9,178 nucleotides of DNA from Actinomycetes bacterium (GCA_030609215.1 JAUWCR010000036.1:1-9178), one strand, 5' to 3'; counted from the stretch's first letter, positions 1-6,037 are shown. The notes: generated by a model not told the origin, from the letters alone. Program-made: numbers and translations.

Positions 1-1
1 A

Positions 2-136
2 GAAAAAAGCATGGAAAAAATAGATAAAGCTGTTAAAGTTGTTGATTCTAATGTTAAAAAGACTAAAAAAAAGATAAAAAAAGTAGCGGATAAAGGTAAA
101 AAGGCAGCTAAAAATACAAAAAGTACTTTGTCTTAA
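2..136 (+). CDS. Lysine-rich basic protein, probably C-terminal part (left end open)
   Basis: This frame is open from the left edge and stops with TAA at 134-136, eight bases before tldD. It holds a Met at base 11, giving a possible 41-residue peptide beginning MEKIDKAVKVVDSNVKK and ending KSTLS. Of these 41 residues, 15 are Lys, with a few Ala, Val and Ser/Thr and almost no other charge. This resembles the disordered basic tails of histone-H1-like or other nucleic-acid-binding proteins. Because only ten bases precede the Met, I cannot tell whether it is the true start or an internal Met of a longer protein; an internal Met seems more likely. The short gap suggests cotranscription with tldD. 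I do not recognise the family, and the function is unknown. Compositional similarity to histone-like tails is not evidence of homology. Confidence 0.5.
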   Translation, partial: EKSMEKIDKAVKVVDSNVKKTKKKIKKVADKGKKAAKNTKSTLS

Positions 137-144
137 AAAAATAT

Positions 145-1530
145 ATGATTAATGATAAACTGGCAAGAAAAATTCTAAACACTTTACTTAGAAGTGGAGG
201 CGATTTTTCTGAAATATATATACAGAAAAAGATAAATAATAGTATAAGGCTTGAAGATAGTAAAATAGATGATTCTAGCAGTGGTTTTGATTTAGGCTGC
301 GGATTAAGGTTGATTTTTGGCGAAAGTACTTTCTATGCTTACATTGATTCTCTCCAAAAAGATAAATTAATTAATGCTGCTAAAGTATTAAGCTCTGCTG
401 CAAGTAGTAAAAGTAATATAAAAATATTAAATTTAACTTCAAGCAGCAGTTCATATGATGTTAATATAAAAAAATATCCCCATAATGTTTTTCAAGAGAA
501 TAAAAGAGATATATTGCTTGTAGTTGATAAAACTGCAAGGGATTACAGTAAAAATATAATACAGGTAACTTCAAATCTTTCAGATTCAGAAGATGAAATA
601 TTCATTGCAAATTCTGAAGGAATAAGTTCATCTGAGAAGGTCGTAAAAGTTTTCTTAACGATAAATGTAGTAGTTAAAAAAGGTAGGGAAGTTAGAACAG
701 GATATAAATCAATTGCAAAAACATGCGGGTATGAAGCATTTGAGATAAAAAAACCTTCTGAAATTACCAAGGAGGCATGTAAAATTGCTATAAGAATGCT
801 GGATGCTGAAAGTGCTCCTGTAGGGTCCATACCGGTTGTTATTGGGCCAGCATTTGGAGGTGTTATTTTCCATGAAGCTTGCGGGCACGGTCTGGAAGCT
901 GATGCTATTATAAAGGATGCTTCTGTTTTTAAAGGGAAGTTAGAAAAAAAGATAGCAAATAGTATAGTGACTGCTATTGACGACTCTACAATGCCGTATC
1001 ACTGGGGTTCCTACAAGTATGACGGTGAAGGGCATCAATCCAAAAAGAATGTATTGATTAAAAATGGTATGCTGAAAAATTATATTTTTGATTTAAAAAC
1101 TTCAAAAAAGTTAAAGAAATTACAAACAGGTAATGGCAGAAGGCAATCATTCAGACATATACCCATGCCGAGAATGAGTAATACTTATATTGAAAACTGC
1201 GAAGAAAATCCAAAATCTATCATAAAATCAGTAAATAAGGGAATTTATGCAAAAGAATTTGCCGGCGGTCAGGTTGACCCTGCGACTGGTGATTTTGTTT
1301 TTGGTATTAGTGAAGGGTATTTGATTGAAAAGGGGAGTATAACTTTTCCTATAAAGGGAGCAACATTAATTGGAAATGGACCAGAAGTATTAATGAGAAT
1401 AGAGGCAATAGGGAATGATTTAGATTTTGCTCCTGGATTTTGTGGAAAAGGCGGACAATCTGTCTCTAATGAAGTTGGCCAGCCAACAATATTGGTTAGC
1501 AGGCTTACAGTGGGGGGAACAAAAATTTAA
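145..1530 (+). CDS. tldD: TldD family metalloprotease subunit
   Basis: TldD is the catalytic subunit of the TldD/TldE zinc metallopeptidase, a cytoplasmic complex known in Escherichia coli to trim unfolded peptides such as the microcin B17 precursor and the antitoxin CcdA. The 461-residue product has the expected family length. The zinc motif HExxxH is visible as H243-E244-A-C-G-H248, followed by GLEAD. The C-terminal segment GFCGKGGQ places Cys433 where E. coli TldD has its third zinc ligand (Cys454). The N-terminal domain (about 1-215) shows the usual SGFDLGCGLRLI stretch, and the C-terminal domain carries GNGRRQSFRHIPMPRMSNTY. Start: this is the first in-frame ATG after the preceding stop. 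No Shine-Dalgarno sequence is visible ahead of it, only A/T-rich bases, so translational coupling to the upstream frame is possible. The gene is followed one base later by tldE. The identification is secure; the natural substrate is unknown. Confidence 0.96.
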   Translation: MINDKLARKILNTLLRSGGDFSEIYIQKKINNSIRLEDSKIDDSSSGFDLGCGLRLIFGESTFYAYIDSLQKDKLINAAKVLSSAASSKSNIKILNLTSSSSSYDVNIKKYPHNVFQENKRDILLVVDKTARDYSKNIIQVTSNLSDSEDEIFIANSEGISSSEKVVKVFLTINVVVKKGREVRTGYKSIAKTCGYEAFEIKKPSEITKEACKIAIRMLDAESAPVGSIPVVIGPAFGGVIFHEACGHGLEADAIIKDASVFKGKLEKKIANSIVTAIDDSTMPYHWGSYKYDGEGHQSKKNVLIKNGMLKNYIFDLKTSKKLKKLQTGNGRRQSFRHIPMPRMSNTYIENCEENPKSIIKSVNKGIYAKEFAGGQVDPATGDFVFGISEGYLIEKGSITFPIKGATLIGNGPEVLMRIEAIGNDLDFAPGFCGKGGQSVSNEVGQPTILVSRLTVGGTKI

Positions 1531-1531
1531 A

Positions 1532-2932
1532 ATGCAGAATCATAAATCAATAAAAATAAAAAATGGAATGGTGGATGTCTGTAAGAATGCTGCAGCTTTG
1601 ATAAATAAAAAGTCTATAGATGAATATGAAATATATGCAGTTAATTCAATACAGAACGAAATAGAAATTTTTAATAGTAATGTTGATAAATTATCATTTT
1701 CTGATTCAACCGGAATAGGTATAAGAGTATTTAGGAATGGAAGCATAGGGTATTCTTATACAGCAATACTGGAAAGCGACAGTATTGAAGATTGCATTGA
1801 AAAAGCAATAATTAATTCAAGGATAACGAATAGGGAAGAATATAATTCTTTGCCGAAAGAAAATGAATTCATATATAAACAAAAAGTTATTAAAAAGGAG
1901 CTACTTTACAGAGATGATATATTAAAGTTCAGTACTGCAGATAAAATAGAAGTAGCAAAAAAACTTGAGATACTGACTAAAGAAAAAGATAAAAGAATTG
2001 TAAGTATTGACAATCTTATATATGAAGACAGCCTTTCAGAAGTTGCAATACTAAATTCCTATGGGTTTTGTGATACATTCAAAACAACAACAAGTTTTAT
2101 TTATGTTAATGCAATTTCAAGACAGAAAGGCAGTATATCAACCGGAGATTATTTTTCATATTGCAGATCACCCAAAGATTTTAACCTTGAAGATATTGCA
2201 GCAGAGGCAGTTAAGAAATCAGTTTCTTTGCTGGGTGGTAAAAAAGTTAAAACTCAAAGATGCGATTTAGTTTTAGATCCGCTTGTGGCTTCACAATTTT
2301 TAGGTATTATTGCTGGAACGCTAACTGCTGATTCAGTCCAGAAGGGTAAATCACTCTTTAAGGATAGGATAGATAATAAAATTTTTACAATAGATTTAAA
2401 TATATTTGACGATGGAACCATGCCCGATGGACTTGCAACTGCGCCATTTGATGGTGAGGGAGTTCCGGGTGGAAAAACTACTGTATTTAAAAATGGTGTA
2501 CTAAAAACATTTCTTTACAATACTTATACAGCAAGGAAAGATAATAAATATTCTACAGGTAATGCTGCTAGAGCATCATATAGATCAACGCCAGGTGTGG
2601 GTTTATCAAATTTTTATATTTCACCATCTAGGGAAAATAATTTTGAAGAGCTTATAAAATCCATTGATAAGGGATTTTTCGTATCAGACATTATAGGACT
2701 TCATTCAGGGACAAATCCAATTTCAGGAGAAATTAGTGTTGGCGCAAAAGGGTTATGGATTGAAAAGGGAAGTCTTGGTTTTCCCGTGAAGGAAGTCACT
2801 ATTGCCTCCGATATTTTAAGTTTTTGCAGCAGTATAGATAAAATTGGAAATGATATAAAATTCTTACCTTCAGGAGGATATATTGGAAGTCCCTCTATAG
2901 TTATTAGAGATATTGCAGTAGGGGGAAGTTAA
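1532..2932 (+). CDS. tldE: TldE/PmbA family protein, partner of TldD
   Basis: This is the non-catalytic partner of TldD. In characterised bacteria the two form a heterodimer in which only TldD carries zinc. The 466-residue product has the TldE layout: an N-terminal domain with SDSTGIGIRVFRNGSIGYSYT, a C-terminal domain with DLVLDPLVASQFLG and DDGTMPDGLATAPFDGEG, a GNAARASYRSTPGVGLSN stretch, then GLHSGTNPISGEISVGAKG and an IRDIAVGGS ending. It has no HExxxH motif, as expected. The ATG at 1532 lies one base beyond the tldD stop, so the two genes are surely cotranscribed and translationally coupled. A G-rich stretch at 1512-1517 is about 14 bases upstream, farther than usual for a ribosome binding site. 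An in-frame ATG at 1568 (Met13) is an alternative start that would begin just before the conserved N-terminal helix. The coding frame also runs upstream of 1532 inside tldD, but that extension is not credible. Confidence 0.95.
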   Translation: MQNHKSIKIKNGMVDVCKNAAALINKKSIDEYEIYAVNSIQNEIEIFNSNVDKLSFSDSTGIGIRVFRNGSIGYSYTAILESDSIEDCIEKAIINSRITNREEYNSLPKENEFIYKQKVIKKELLYRDDILKFSTADKIEVAKKLEILTKEKDKRIVSIDNLIYEDSLSEVAILNSYGFCDTFKTTTSFIYVNAISRQKGSISTGDYFSYCRSPKDFNLEDIAAEAVKKSVSLLGGKKVKTQRCDLVLDPLVASQFLGIIAGTLTADSVQKGKSLFKDRIDNKIFTIDLNIFDDGTMPDGLATAPFDGEGVPGGKTTVFKNGVLKTFLYNTYTARKDNKYSTGNAARASYRSTPGVGLSNFYISPSRENNFEELIKSIDKGFFVSDIIGLHSGTNPISGEISVGAKGLWIEKGSLGFPVKEVTIASDILSFCSSIDKIGNDIKFLPSGGYIGSPSIVIRDIAVGGS

Positions 2933-2961
2933 TTAGTTGTAATTAAGAAGAGAACAACTAA
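2933..2961 (+). terminator. Inverted repeat just after tldE (weak terminator candidate)
   Basis: A perfect 8-bp inverted repeat, TTAGTTGT (2933-2940) and ACAACTAA (2954-2961), encloses a 13-base purine-rich loop directly after the tldE stop codon. It could form a hairpin at the end of the tldD-tldE message. The arms are AT-rich and no clear U tract follows, so it is not a classical rho-independent terminator. It may act as a 3' stabiliser or be chance. Confidence 0.3.
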
Positions 2962-2996
2962 AGTAAGAAGTGTTAATATTTTGATAATAAAGAAAG

Positions 2997-3020
2997 GTTG
3001 GTAGTGATAGATTAACCAAC
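2997..3020 (-). terminator. Hairpin at the 3' end of the minus-strand COG2426 gene
   Basis: The arms GTTGGT (2997-3002) and ACCAAC (3015-3020) form a 6-bp inverted repeat that overlaps the TAA stop (3012-3014) of the minus-strand gene. Read on the minus strand, the hairpin is followed by CTTTCTTTATTATC, a T-rich tail, so it could terminate transcription of that gene. On the plus strand no T tract follows. The stem is short and the 12-base loop is large, so confidence is modest. Confidence 0.35.
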
Positions 3021-3512
3021 TGTAATAAATTTTACATAACCTACTGTCTTGCATATTATAGTTACAATTATTCCTGACAGTAATATTCCATAGAATATAT
3101 GAAGCAGTGCTTTTTTAGGAGGTATTCCGAAAACAAACGCTATAAGTGCACCAGTCCAGGCTCCAGTAATAGGGAGTGGTATGCCAACAAAGGCTACGAG
3201 AGCGTAACCTGTGTATTTTTTAAATTTTTTTGTATATTTTCTGCGTGTCCTATCAAAAAGCCAATTAAAAAATCTATCAGCTAGCTTAAATCTTTTCATT
3301 AAGAATCTTGAAAGTGGCTCAAGAATCCATATTATTGCAATTGCAGGAATAATGTTTCCTGCAATTGAAATTGCATATGCTAAGAATATATTCATATTGT
3401 AAACCCCAAGAGCCAATGGAATAGATGCCCTTAATTCACCAATAGGAGTCATAGCAGTAAAAAAGACTGCAAGATACGAAGATATGCTATTTAAAAAATT
3501 AGAAAGATCCAT
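3012..3512 (-). CDS. Small multi-drug export family (COG2426, DedA-like) membrane protein
   Basis: The 166-residue product is very hydrophobic and matches the Pfam 'Sm_multidrug_ex' family (COG2426) in length and motifs. Characteristic stretches are MTPIGELRASIPLALGVY (21-38) and GIPLPITGAWTGALIAFVFG (110-129), each followed by a further membrane segment. A basic cytoplasmic linker, RRKYTKKFKKY, lies between the halves (90-100). The family name is historical, and drug export has not been established for most members. The family has been proposed to be structurally related to the DedA/VTT superfamily, whose members move lipids including undecaprenyl phosphate; the two Pro/Gly-rich segments would then be re-entrant loops. 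The gene is divergent from uppP. The ATG has no Shine-Dalgarno sequence, only A/T-rich DNA with a TATAAA-like element ending about 11 bases upstream. Family assignment is firm; the transport substrate is unknown. Confidence 0.88.
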   Translation of the reverse strand: MDLSNFLNSISSYLAVFFTAMTPIGELRASIPLALGVYNMNIFLAYAISIAGNIIPAIAIIWILEPLSRFLMKRFKLADRFFNWLFDRTRRKYTKKFKKYTGYALVAFVGIPLPITGAWTGALIAFVFGIPPKKALLHIFYGILLSGIIVTIICKTVGYVKFITVG

Positions 3513-3549
3513 TATTGTTATTTTTTATATATATATTTTATGTTAATAT

Positions 3550-3578
3550 TTTAGAAAATATTAGTTAATCTGTATAAA
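3550..3578 (+). promoter_or_regulatory. Possible uppP promoter
   Basis: TTTAGA (3550-3555) and TATAAA (3573-3578) are 17 bases apart in the 85-bp gap between the divergent genes, with a TG immediately before the second element. Transcription would start near 3585, leaving a leader of about 13 bases with no ribosome binding site before the TTG start. The -35 element matches the consensus at only four of six positions, and the region is so AT-rich that chance matches are common. Confidence 0.25.
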
Positions 3579-3597
3579 ATTTTAAACATTATATAAT

Positions 3598-4425
3598 TTG
3601 AATACATTACAGTCAATTATTTTAGGAATAATTCAAGGGTTAACGGAATTTTTTCCTATTAGCAGCTCAGGACATTTAGTTTTAATACCATTTTTCTTTA
3701 ATTGGGAAAGTCCCCCTTTGTATTATATAGTTACTGTACACTTCGGGACACTTGTTGCCATACTAAGTATATTTTACAGAGAAGTATACAGAATTATAGA
3801 AGCTTTCTTTTTAGGAATTTTTGTTAAGTCTAAAAGATCAAATAATTATTTCAAATTATCCATATTAATAATTATTGCAAGCATTCCTTCAGTTTTACTG
3901 GGAATTTTTTTAGAAAAGTATATTGATAAATTTTTTTACAACCCATTGCTTGTAGCTGCTTTTTTAATTATTACAGCTATCATACTTTTAGCAGGTGAAA
4001 AAAGAGGAAAAAATATCAAAGCGAAAAATGTAAAAAATAATACATTTATTGCATTAATTATTGGTTTAGGTCAGGCTATTGCTATATTACCAGGAATTTC
4101 AAGGTCTGGGGCTACCATATCTTTTGCAAGATTTTTTGGTATTAAAAGGACTGAATGTGTAAAATTTTCGTTTTTATTATCAATACCGGTGATTTTTGGC
4201 TCATTTATATTTGAGATTTATAAATCACATAGTATCATTTTTAACGGTAGTTTTTCAGAAATCAAATATTTAATAATTGGATTTATTTTTTCATGTATTT
4301 CAGGTTTTTTCGCAATTAAATTTATAGTATATTTGACCAGAAGTAAAAATTTAAATGTTTTTGCAATATATTGTGTTGTATTAGCAATCATAACTTTTAT
4401 AGTTGTTTATTGTAGAAGTTTTTAG
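3598..4425 (+). CDS. uppP: Undecaprenyl-diphosphate phosphatase (UppP/BacA)
   Basis: UppP is an integral membrane enzyme that removes a phosphate from undecaprenyl diphosphate to give the undecaprenyl phosphate carrier used for peptidoglycan, teichoic acid and O-antigen assembly. Overproduction gives bacitracin resistance in other bacteria. The 275-residue product has the family length and both active-site regions: Q13-GLT-E17 with PISSSGH (20-26) near the N-terminus, and LPGISRSGATISF with the essential Arg at 169. Multiple hydrophobic segments span the rest. The start is assigned to TTG at 3598 because the conserved N-terminus begins at once and an in-frame TAA lies at 3583-3585 with no ATG or GTG between. 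There is no Shine-Dalgarno sequence, and a TATAAT hexamer sits at 3592-3597 directly against the start codon. The gene is divergent from the COG2426 gene, which may share lipid-carrier metabolism. Confidence 0.95.
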   Translation: MNTLQSIILGIIQGLTEFFPISSSGHLVLIPFFFNWESPPLYYIVTVHFGTLVAILSIFYREVYRIIEAFFLGIFVKSKRSNNYFKLSILIIIASIPSVLLGIFLEKYIDKFFYNPLLVAAFLIITAIILLAGEKRGKNIKAKNVKNNTFIALIIGLGQAIAILPGISRSGATISFARFFGIKRTECVKFSFLLSIPVIFGSFIFEIYKSHSIIFNGSFSEIKYLIIGFIFSCISGFFAIKFIVYLTRSKNLNVFAIYCVVLAIITFIVVYCRSF

Positions 4426-4528
4426 GAAGATGGTTTTTGTATTAAAATTTAAGTAGTTGTATAGTATATAGGCAATAATATTACAGGATAGTAATAGTTT
4501 TTAAATAGGAATATTTGGCAATGTGGAG

Positions 4529-4548
4529 ATAGTATAGGAATAGTATAG
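4529..4548. repeat. Short direct repeat ATAGTATAG, spacing 11 bp
   Basis: ATAGTATAG occurs at 4529-4537 and again at 4540-4548, with near copies at 4461-4469 (ATAGTATAT) and around 4490 (ATAGTAATAG). They lie in the 181-bp gap before the nucleotidyltransferase gene. The spacing is about one helical turn, as in some protein binding sites, but low sequence complexity may explain it. I see no convincing -35/-10 pair in this gap. Confidence 0.35.
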
Positions 4549-4588
4549 ATATAAAAAATAAAGAATTTTTAGAAAATATGTTTAAGGT

Positions 4589-4596
4589 AGGAGTGA
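4589..4596 (+). promoter_or_regulatory. Ribosome binding site of the nucleotidyltransferase gene
   Basis: AGGAGTGA at 4589-4596 is a good match to the Shine-Dalgarno consensus. AGGAG ends 13 bases before the ATG at 4607, which is longer than usual. No other in-frame start lies nearer, and the protein N-terminus MKGVILAGG is the canonical one for this family, so the start is secure. Confidence 0.6.
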
Positions 4597-4606
4597 TAAT
4601 TTCATT

Positions 4607-5335
4607 ATGAAGGGAGTTATTTTAGCAGGTGGTCTTGGCACAAGAATGATGCCATGCACTAAGGTAACAAACAAGCATTTGCTTCCAGTATATAATAAAC
4701 CAATGATTTATTATCCTCTTATGACAATGGTGAATGCTGGGTTGAAAGATATAATGATTGTTACAGGAGGAAATTATGCAGGAGATTTTTTAAGGATTTT
4801 AGGTAACGGCAAGGAATTTGGATTGAAAGATATAAGCTATACTTATCAGGAAGGTGAGGGAGGTATAGCAGATGCATTAAAATTGTCAGAAAATTTTGCA
4901 GAAAAAGAAAAAATATTTGTAATATTAGGCGATAATTTAGTAGAGGATGATGTATCAGAGCATGTGGCGGCATTTGAAGAACAAAAAAAAGGAGCAAGGA
5001 TTTTTTTAAAAGAGGTTTCAGACCCTGAAAGATTTGGTGTTGCTGAAATCAAAAATAGAAAGGTAATAAATATTAAGGAAAAACCAAAAAAACCTAAGAG
5101 TAATTATGCTGTATGCGGGCTTTACATGTATGATTCTGAAGTATTTGAGATAATAAGAAATTTAAAACCATCTGCTAGAGGAGAATTGGAAATTACTGAT
5201 GTTAATAATGAATATATTAGAAGAGGGACTATGAATTTTTCTATTATTAAAGGATGGTGGACGGATGCAGGGACATTTGAATCATTATACAGGGCTAGCA
5301 AGTTGGTAGCAGAGAGAGAAAATAAAATAGGGTAG
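4607..5335 (+). CDS. Sugar-phosphate nucleotidyltransferase, short RmlA/COG1209 type
   Basis: The enzyme joins a nucleoside triphosphate to a sugar-1-phosphate, most likely dTTP and glucose-1-phosphate to give dTDP-glucose, releasing pyrophosphate. The 242-residue protein begins with the nucleotide-binding loop GGLGTRMMP (8-16), followed by KHLLPVYNKPMIYYPL with the conserved Lys and Pro-Val residues. The metal-binding Asp109 is in LGDN, the EKP motif follows, GELEITDVN contacts sugar in relatives, and the C-terminal WWTDAGTFESL carries Asp220. Classical RmlA is about 290 residues; this one ends soon after the last motif, so it belongs to the short class lacking the C-terminal helical extension. 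Substrate specificity cannot be read from sequence alone, and UDP- or CDP-sugar synthesis remains possible. No rmlB, rmlC or rmlD lies in the window, so the gene stands alone here. It converges with the minus-strand zinc-ribbon gene. Confidence 0.9.
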   Translation: MKGVILAGGLGTRMMPCTKVTNKHLLPVYNKPMIYYPLMTMVNAGLKDIMIVTGGNYAGDFLRILGNGKEFGLKDISYTYQEGEGGIADALKLSENFAEKEKIFVILGDNLVEDDVSEHVAAFEEQKKGARIFLKEVSDPERFGVAEIKNRKVINIKEKPKKPKSNYAVCGLYMYDSEVFEIIRNLKPSARGELEITDVNNEYIRRGTMNFSIIKGWWTDAGTFESLYRASKLVAERENKIG

Positions 5336-5353
5336 AGAAAAATGGAAAAATTT

Positions 5354-5375
5354 TTTAATACTATTTTTTATTAAA
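5354..5375. terminator. AT-only inverted repeat between convergent genes
   Basis: TTTAATA (5354-5360) and TATTAAA (5369-5375) form a 7-bp inverted repeat with an 8-base T-rich loop in the 25-bp gap and the end of the minus-strand gene. The setting suits a bidirectional terminator, but the stem has no G-C pair, so its strength is doubtful. Confidence 0.25.
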
Positions 5376-5582
5376 TTCTATAATCCTTGTTGAATTGCAA
5401 TAGAAGCATCTATAAATATTTATATTGCTTTTCCAATTACTGTTACTATCTGAGATAATGTAAATCCATGAGCAGTTTGTATTTGATTTATTAATACAGT
5501 CCTGATAAATATAGGCATTTCCTTTTTCTTCAGCAAAGCCAATGAATTTTTCAGTATTACCACAATCAATACATTTATACAT
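5361..5582 (-). CDS. Small CxxC...CxxC zinc-ribbon-like protein, function unknown
   Basis: The 73-residue product has two cysteine knuckles, C4-I-D-C7 near the N-terminus and C59-F-Y-C62 near the C-terminus, each followed by a turn-forming residue (Gly8, Asn63). This is the pattern of a zinc ribbon with a long insert. Two further cysteines (29 and 37) lie in the Asn/Ser-rich middle. There is no membrane segment or signal peptide. The gene is real by several signs: AGGAG (minus strand, 5588-5592) lies five bases before the ATG, a good extended -10 promoter lies further upstream, and the reading frame ends just before the convergent neighbour. It is divergent from the DUF6812-like gene. Zinc ribbons of this size often bind nucleic acid or protein, but I do not recognise a named family and assign no function. 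Confidence 0.8.
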   Translation of the reverse strand: MYKCIDCGNTEKFIGFAEEKGNAYIYQDCINKSNTNCSWIYIISDSNSNWKSNINIYRCFYCNSTRIIEFNKK

Positions 5583-5620
5583 ATTAACTCCTAGCTTAAT
5601 ATTATTAGTAATTATAAGTT

Positions 5621-5648
5621 ATTATAGCATATTATGGGTTGTATACAA
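5621..5648 (-). promoter_or_regulatory. Extended -10 promoter of the zinc-ribbon gene
   Basis: On the minus strand TGCTATAAT (5629-5621) is a perfect extended -10 element. Sixteen bases upstream of the hexamer is TTGTAT (5648-5643), a weak -35 with three consensus matches. Transcription would start near 5614, giving a leader of about 31 bases that contains the AGGAG ribosome binding site. Confidence 0.6.
5639..5648. repeat. Perfect 10-bp palindrome TTGTATACAA (operator candidate)
   Basis: TTGTATACAA is self-complementary and covers the -35 region of the minus-strand zinc-ribbon promoter. It lies about 45 bases upstream of the -35 of the divergent promoter. Its position is suitable for a dimeric repressor, but 10-bp AT-rich palindromes also arise by chance. 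Confidence 0.3.
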
Positions 5649-5691
5649 TAAAATAAAAAAATTTTTGTTAAATTTTTAAATAAAAAGACAT

Positions 5692-5720
5692 TTGACTAAA
5701 AAATTTAGCTTTGGTAATAT
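5692..5720 (+). promoter_or_regulatory. Near-consensus promoter giving a leaderless transcript
   Basis: TTGACT (5692-5697) and TAATAT (5715-5720) are exactly 17 bases apart, and the -10 is preceded by TGG, so it is also an extended -10. Counting the first base of TAATAT as -12 puts the transcription start at about 5727, one base before the ATG at 5728. The mRNA would therefore have almost no leader. No Shine-Dalgarno sequence lies ahead of the ATG. The promoter may also serve trxA downstream. Confidence 0.65.
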
Positions 5721-5727
5721 CATAAAA

Positions 5728-5975
5728 ATGAAAATTCAAAAGCAAAAAGTTAAAGTTAAAATAAAAACTGTATCCTCTACAGTAATTGGGAAAGTGTACG
5801 CAATGGTTGGTGGAAGACTGAGTGATTATATGACTTCAAGTGTTAATATAAATTCATACCGGTAACTAATGCTGTTGTTTATCCTGCTACAGGTAAAGAT
5901 ATTACTGAAGATGCTGTAAAAAGAGAAGTAGTTTTTGTTAATGTTGAAATGATAGAAATGATTGAGTATTTGTAG
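5728..5975 (+). pseudogene. DUF6812-like gene interrupted by a one-base frameshift
   Basis: From ATG 5728 one frame encodes MKIQKQKVKVKIKT...GGRLSDYMTSSVNIN and stops at TAA 5863-5865 after 45 residues. A second frame, entered at about 5853, continues as FIPVTNAVVYPATGKD and ends with a TAG at 5973-5975. Joined, they make one protein of about 82 residues with the order I associate with DUF6812: a basic beta-strand start, an RLSDY motif, FIPVT, then a terminal strand rich in Val. Adding one T to AATTC at 5851-5855 restores the frame (AAT TTC ATA CCG GTA). The frames overlap only at 5847-5865, where I see no canonical slippery heptamer, so programmed frameshifting is unlikely. Recent decay or a sequencing or assembly error in an AT run is more likely. 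The promoter remains intact. Family function is unknown. The DUF name comes from memory of the motif pattern. Confidence 0.75.
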
Positions 5976-6029
5976 AAATTAAAATTTTTTCTAAAGTAAT
6001 AAATATTTTTTAATAAAAAGTACAGGTAT

Positions 6030-6037
6030 GGAGGGAG
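6030..6037 (+). promoter_or_regulatory. Strong ribosome binding site of trxA
   Basis: GGAGGGAG at 6030-6037 lies five bases before the ATG at 6043 and is the strongest Shine-Dalgarno sequence in the window. It contrasts with several neighbours that have none. The 67-bp gap before trxA is otherwise an AT-rich stretch with no clear promoter. Confidence 0.75.

Noticed and set aside
543..830. Minus-strand open frame inside tldD
   Set aside because: It is antisense to conserved tldD sequence, with no ribosome binding site or recognisable motif; it is a shadow of the real gene.
1427..1531. Upstream extension of the tldE frame into tldD
   Set aside because: It overlaps the conserved end of tldD, including its zinc-ligand Cys433 region, and TldE homologues begin close to the ATG at 1532 or 1568.
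5845..5866. Programmed -1 frameshift in the DUF6812-like gene
   Set aside because: The frames overlap only at 5847-5865, and I see no X-XXY-YYZ slippery heptamer or clear downstream stem there.
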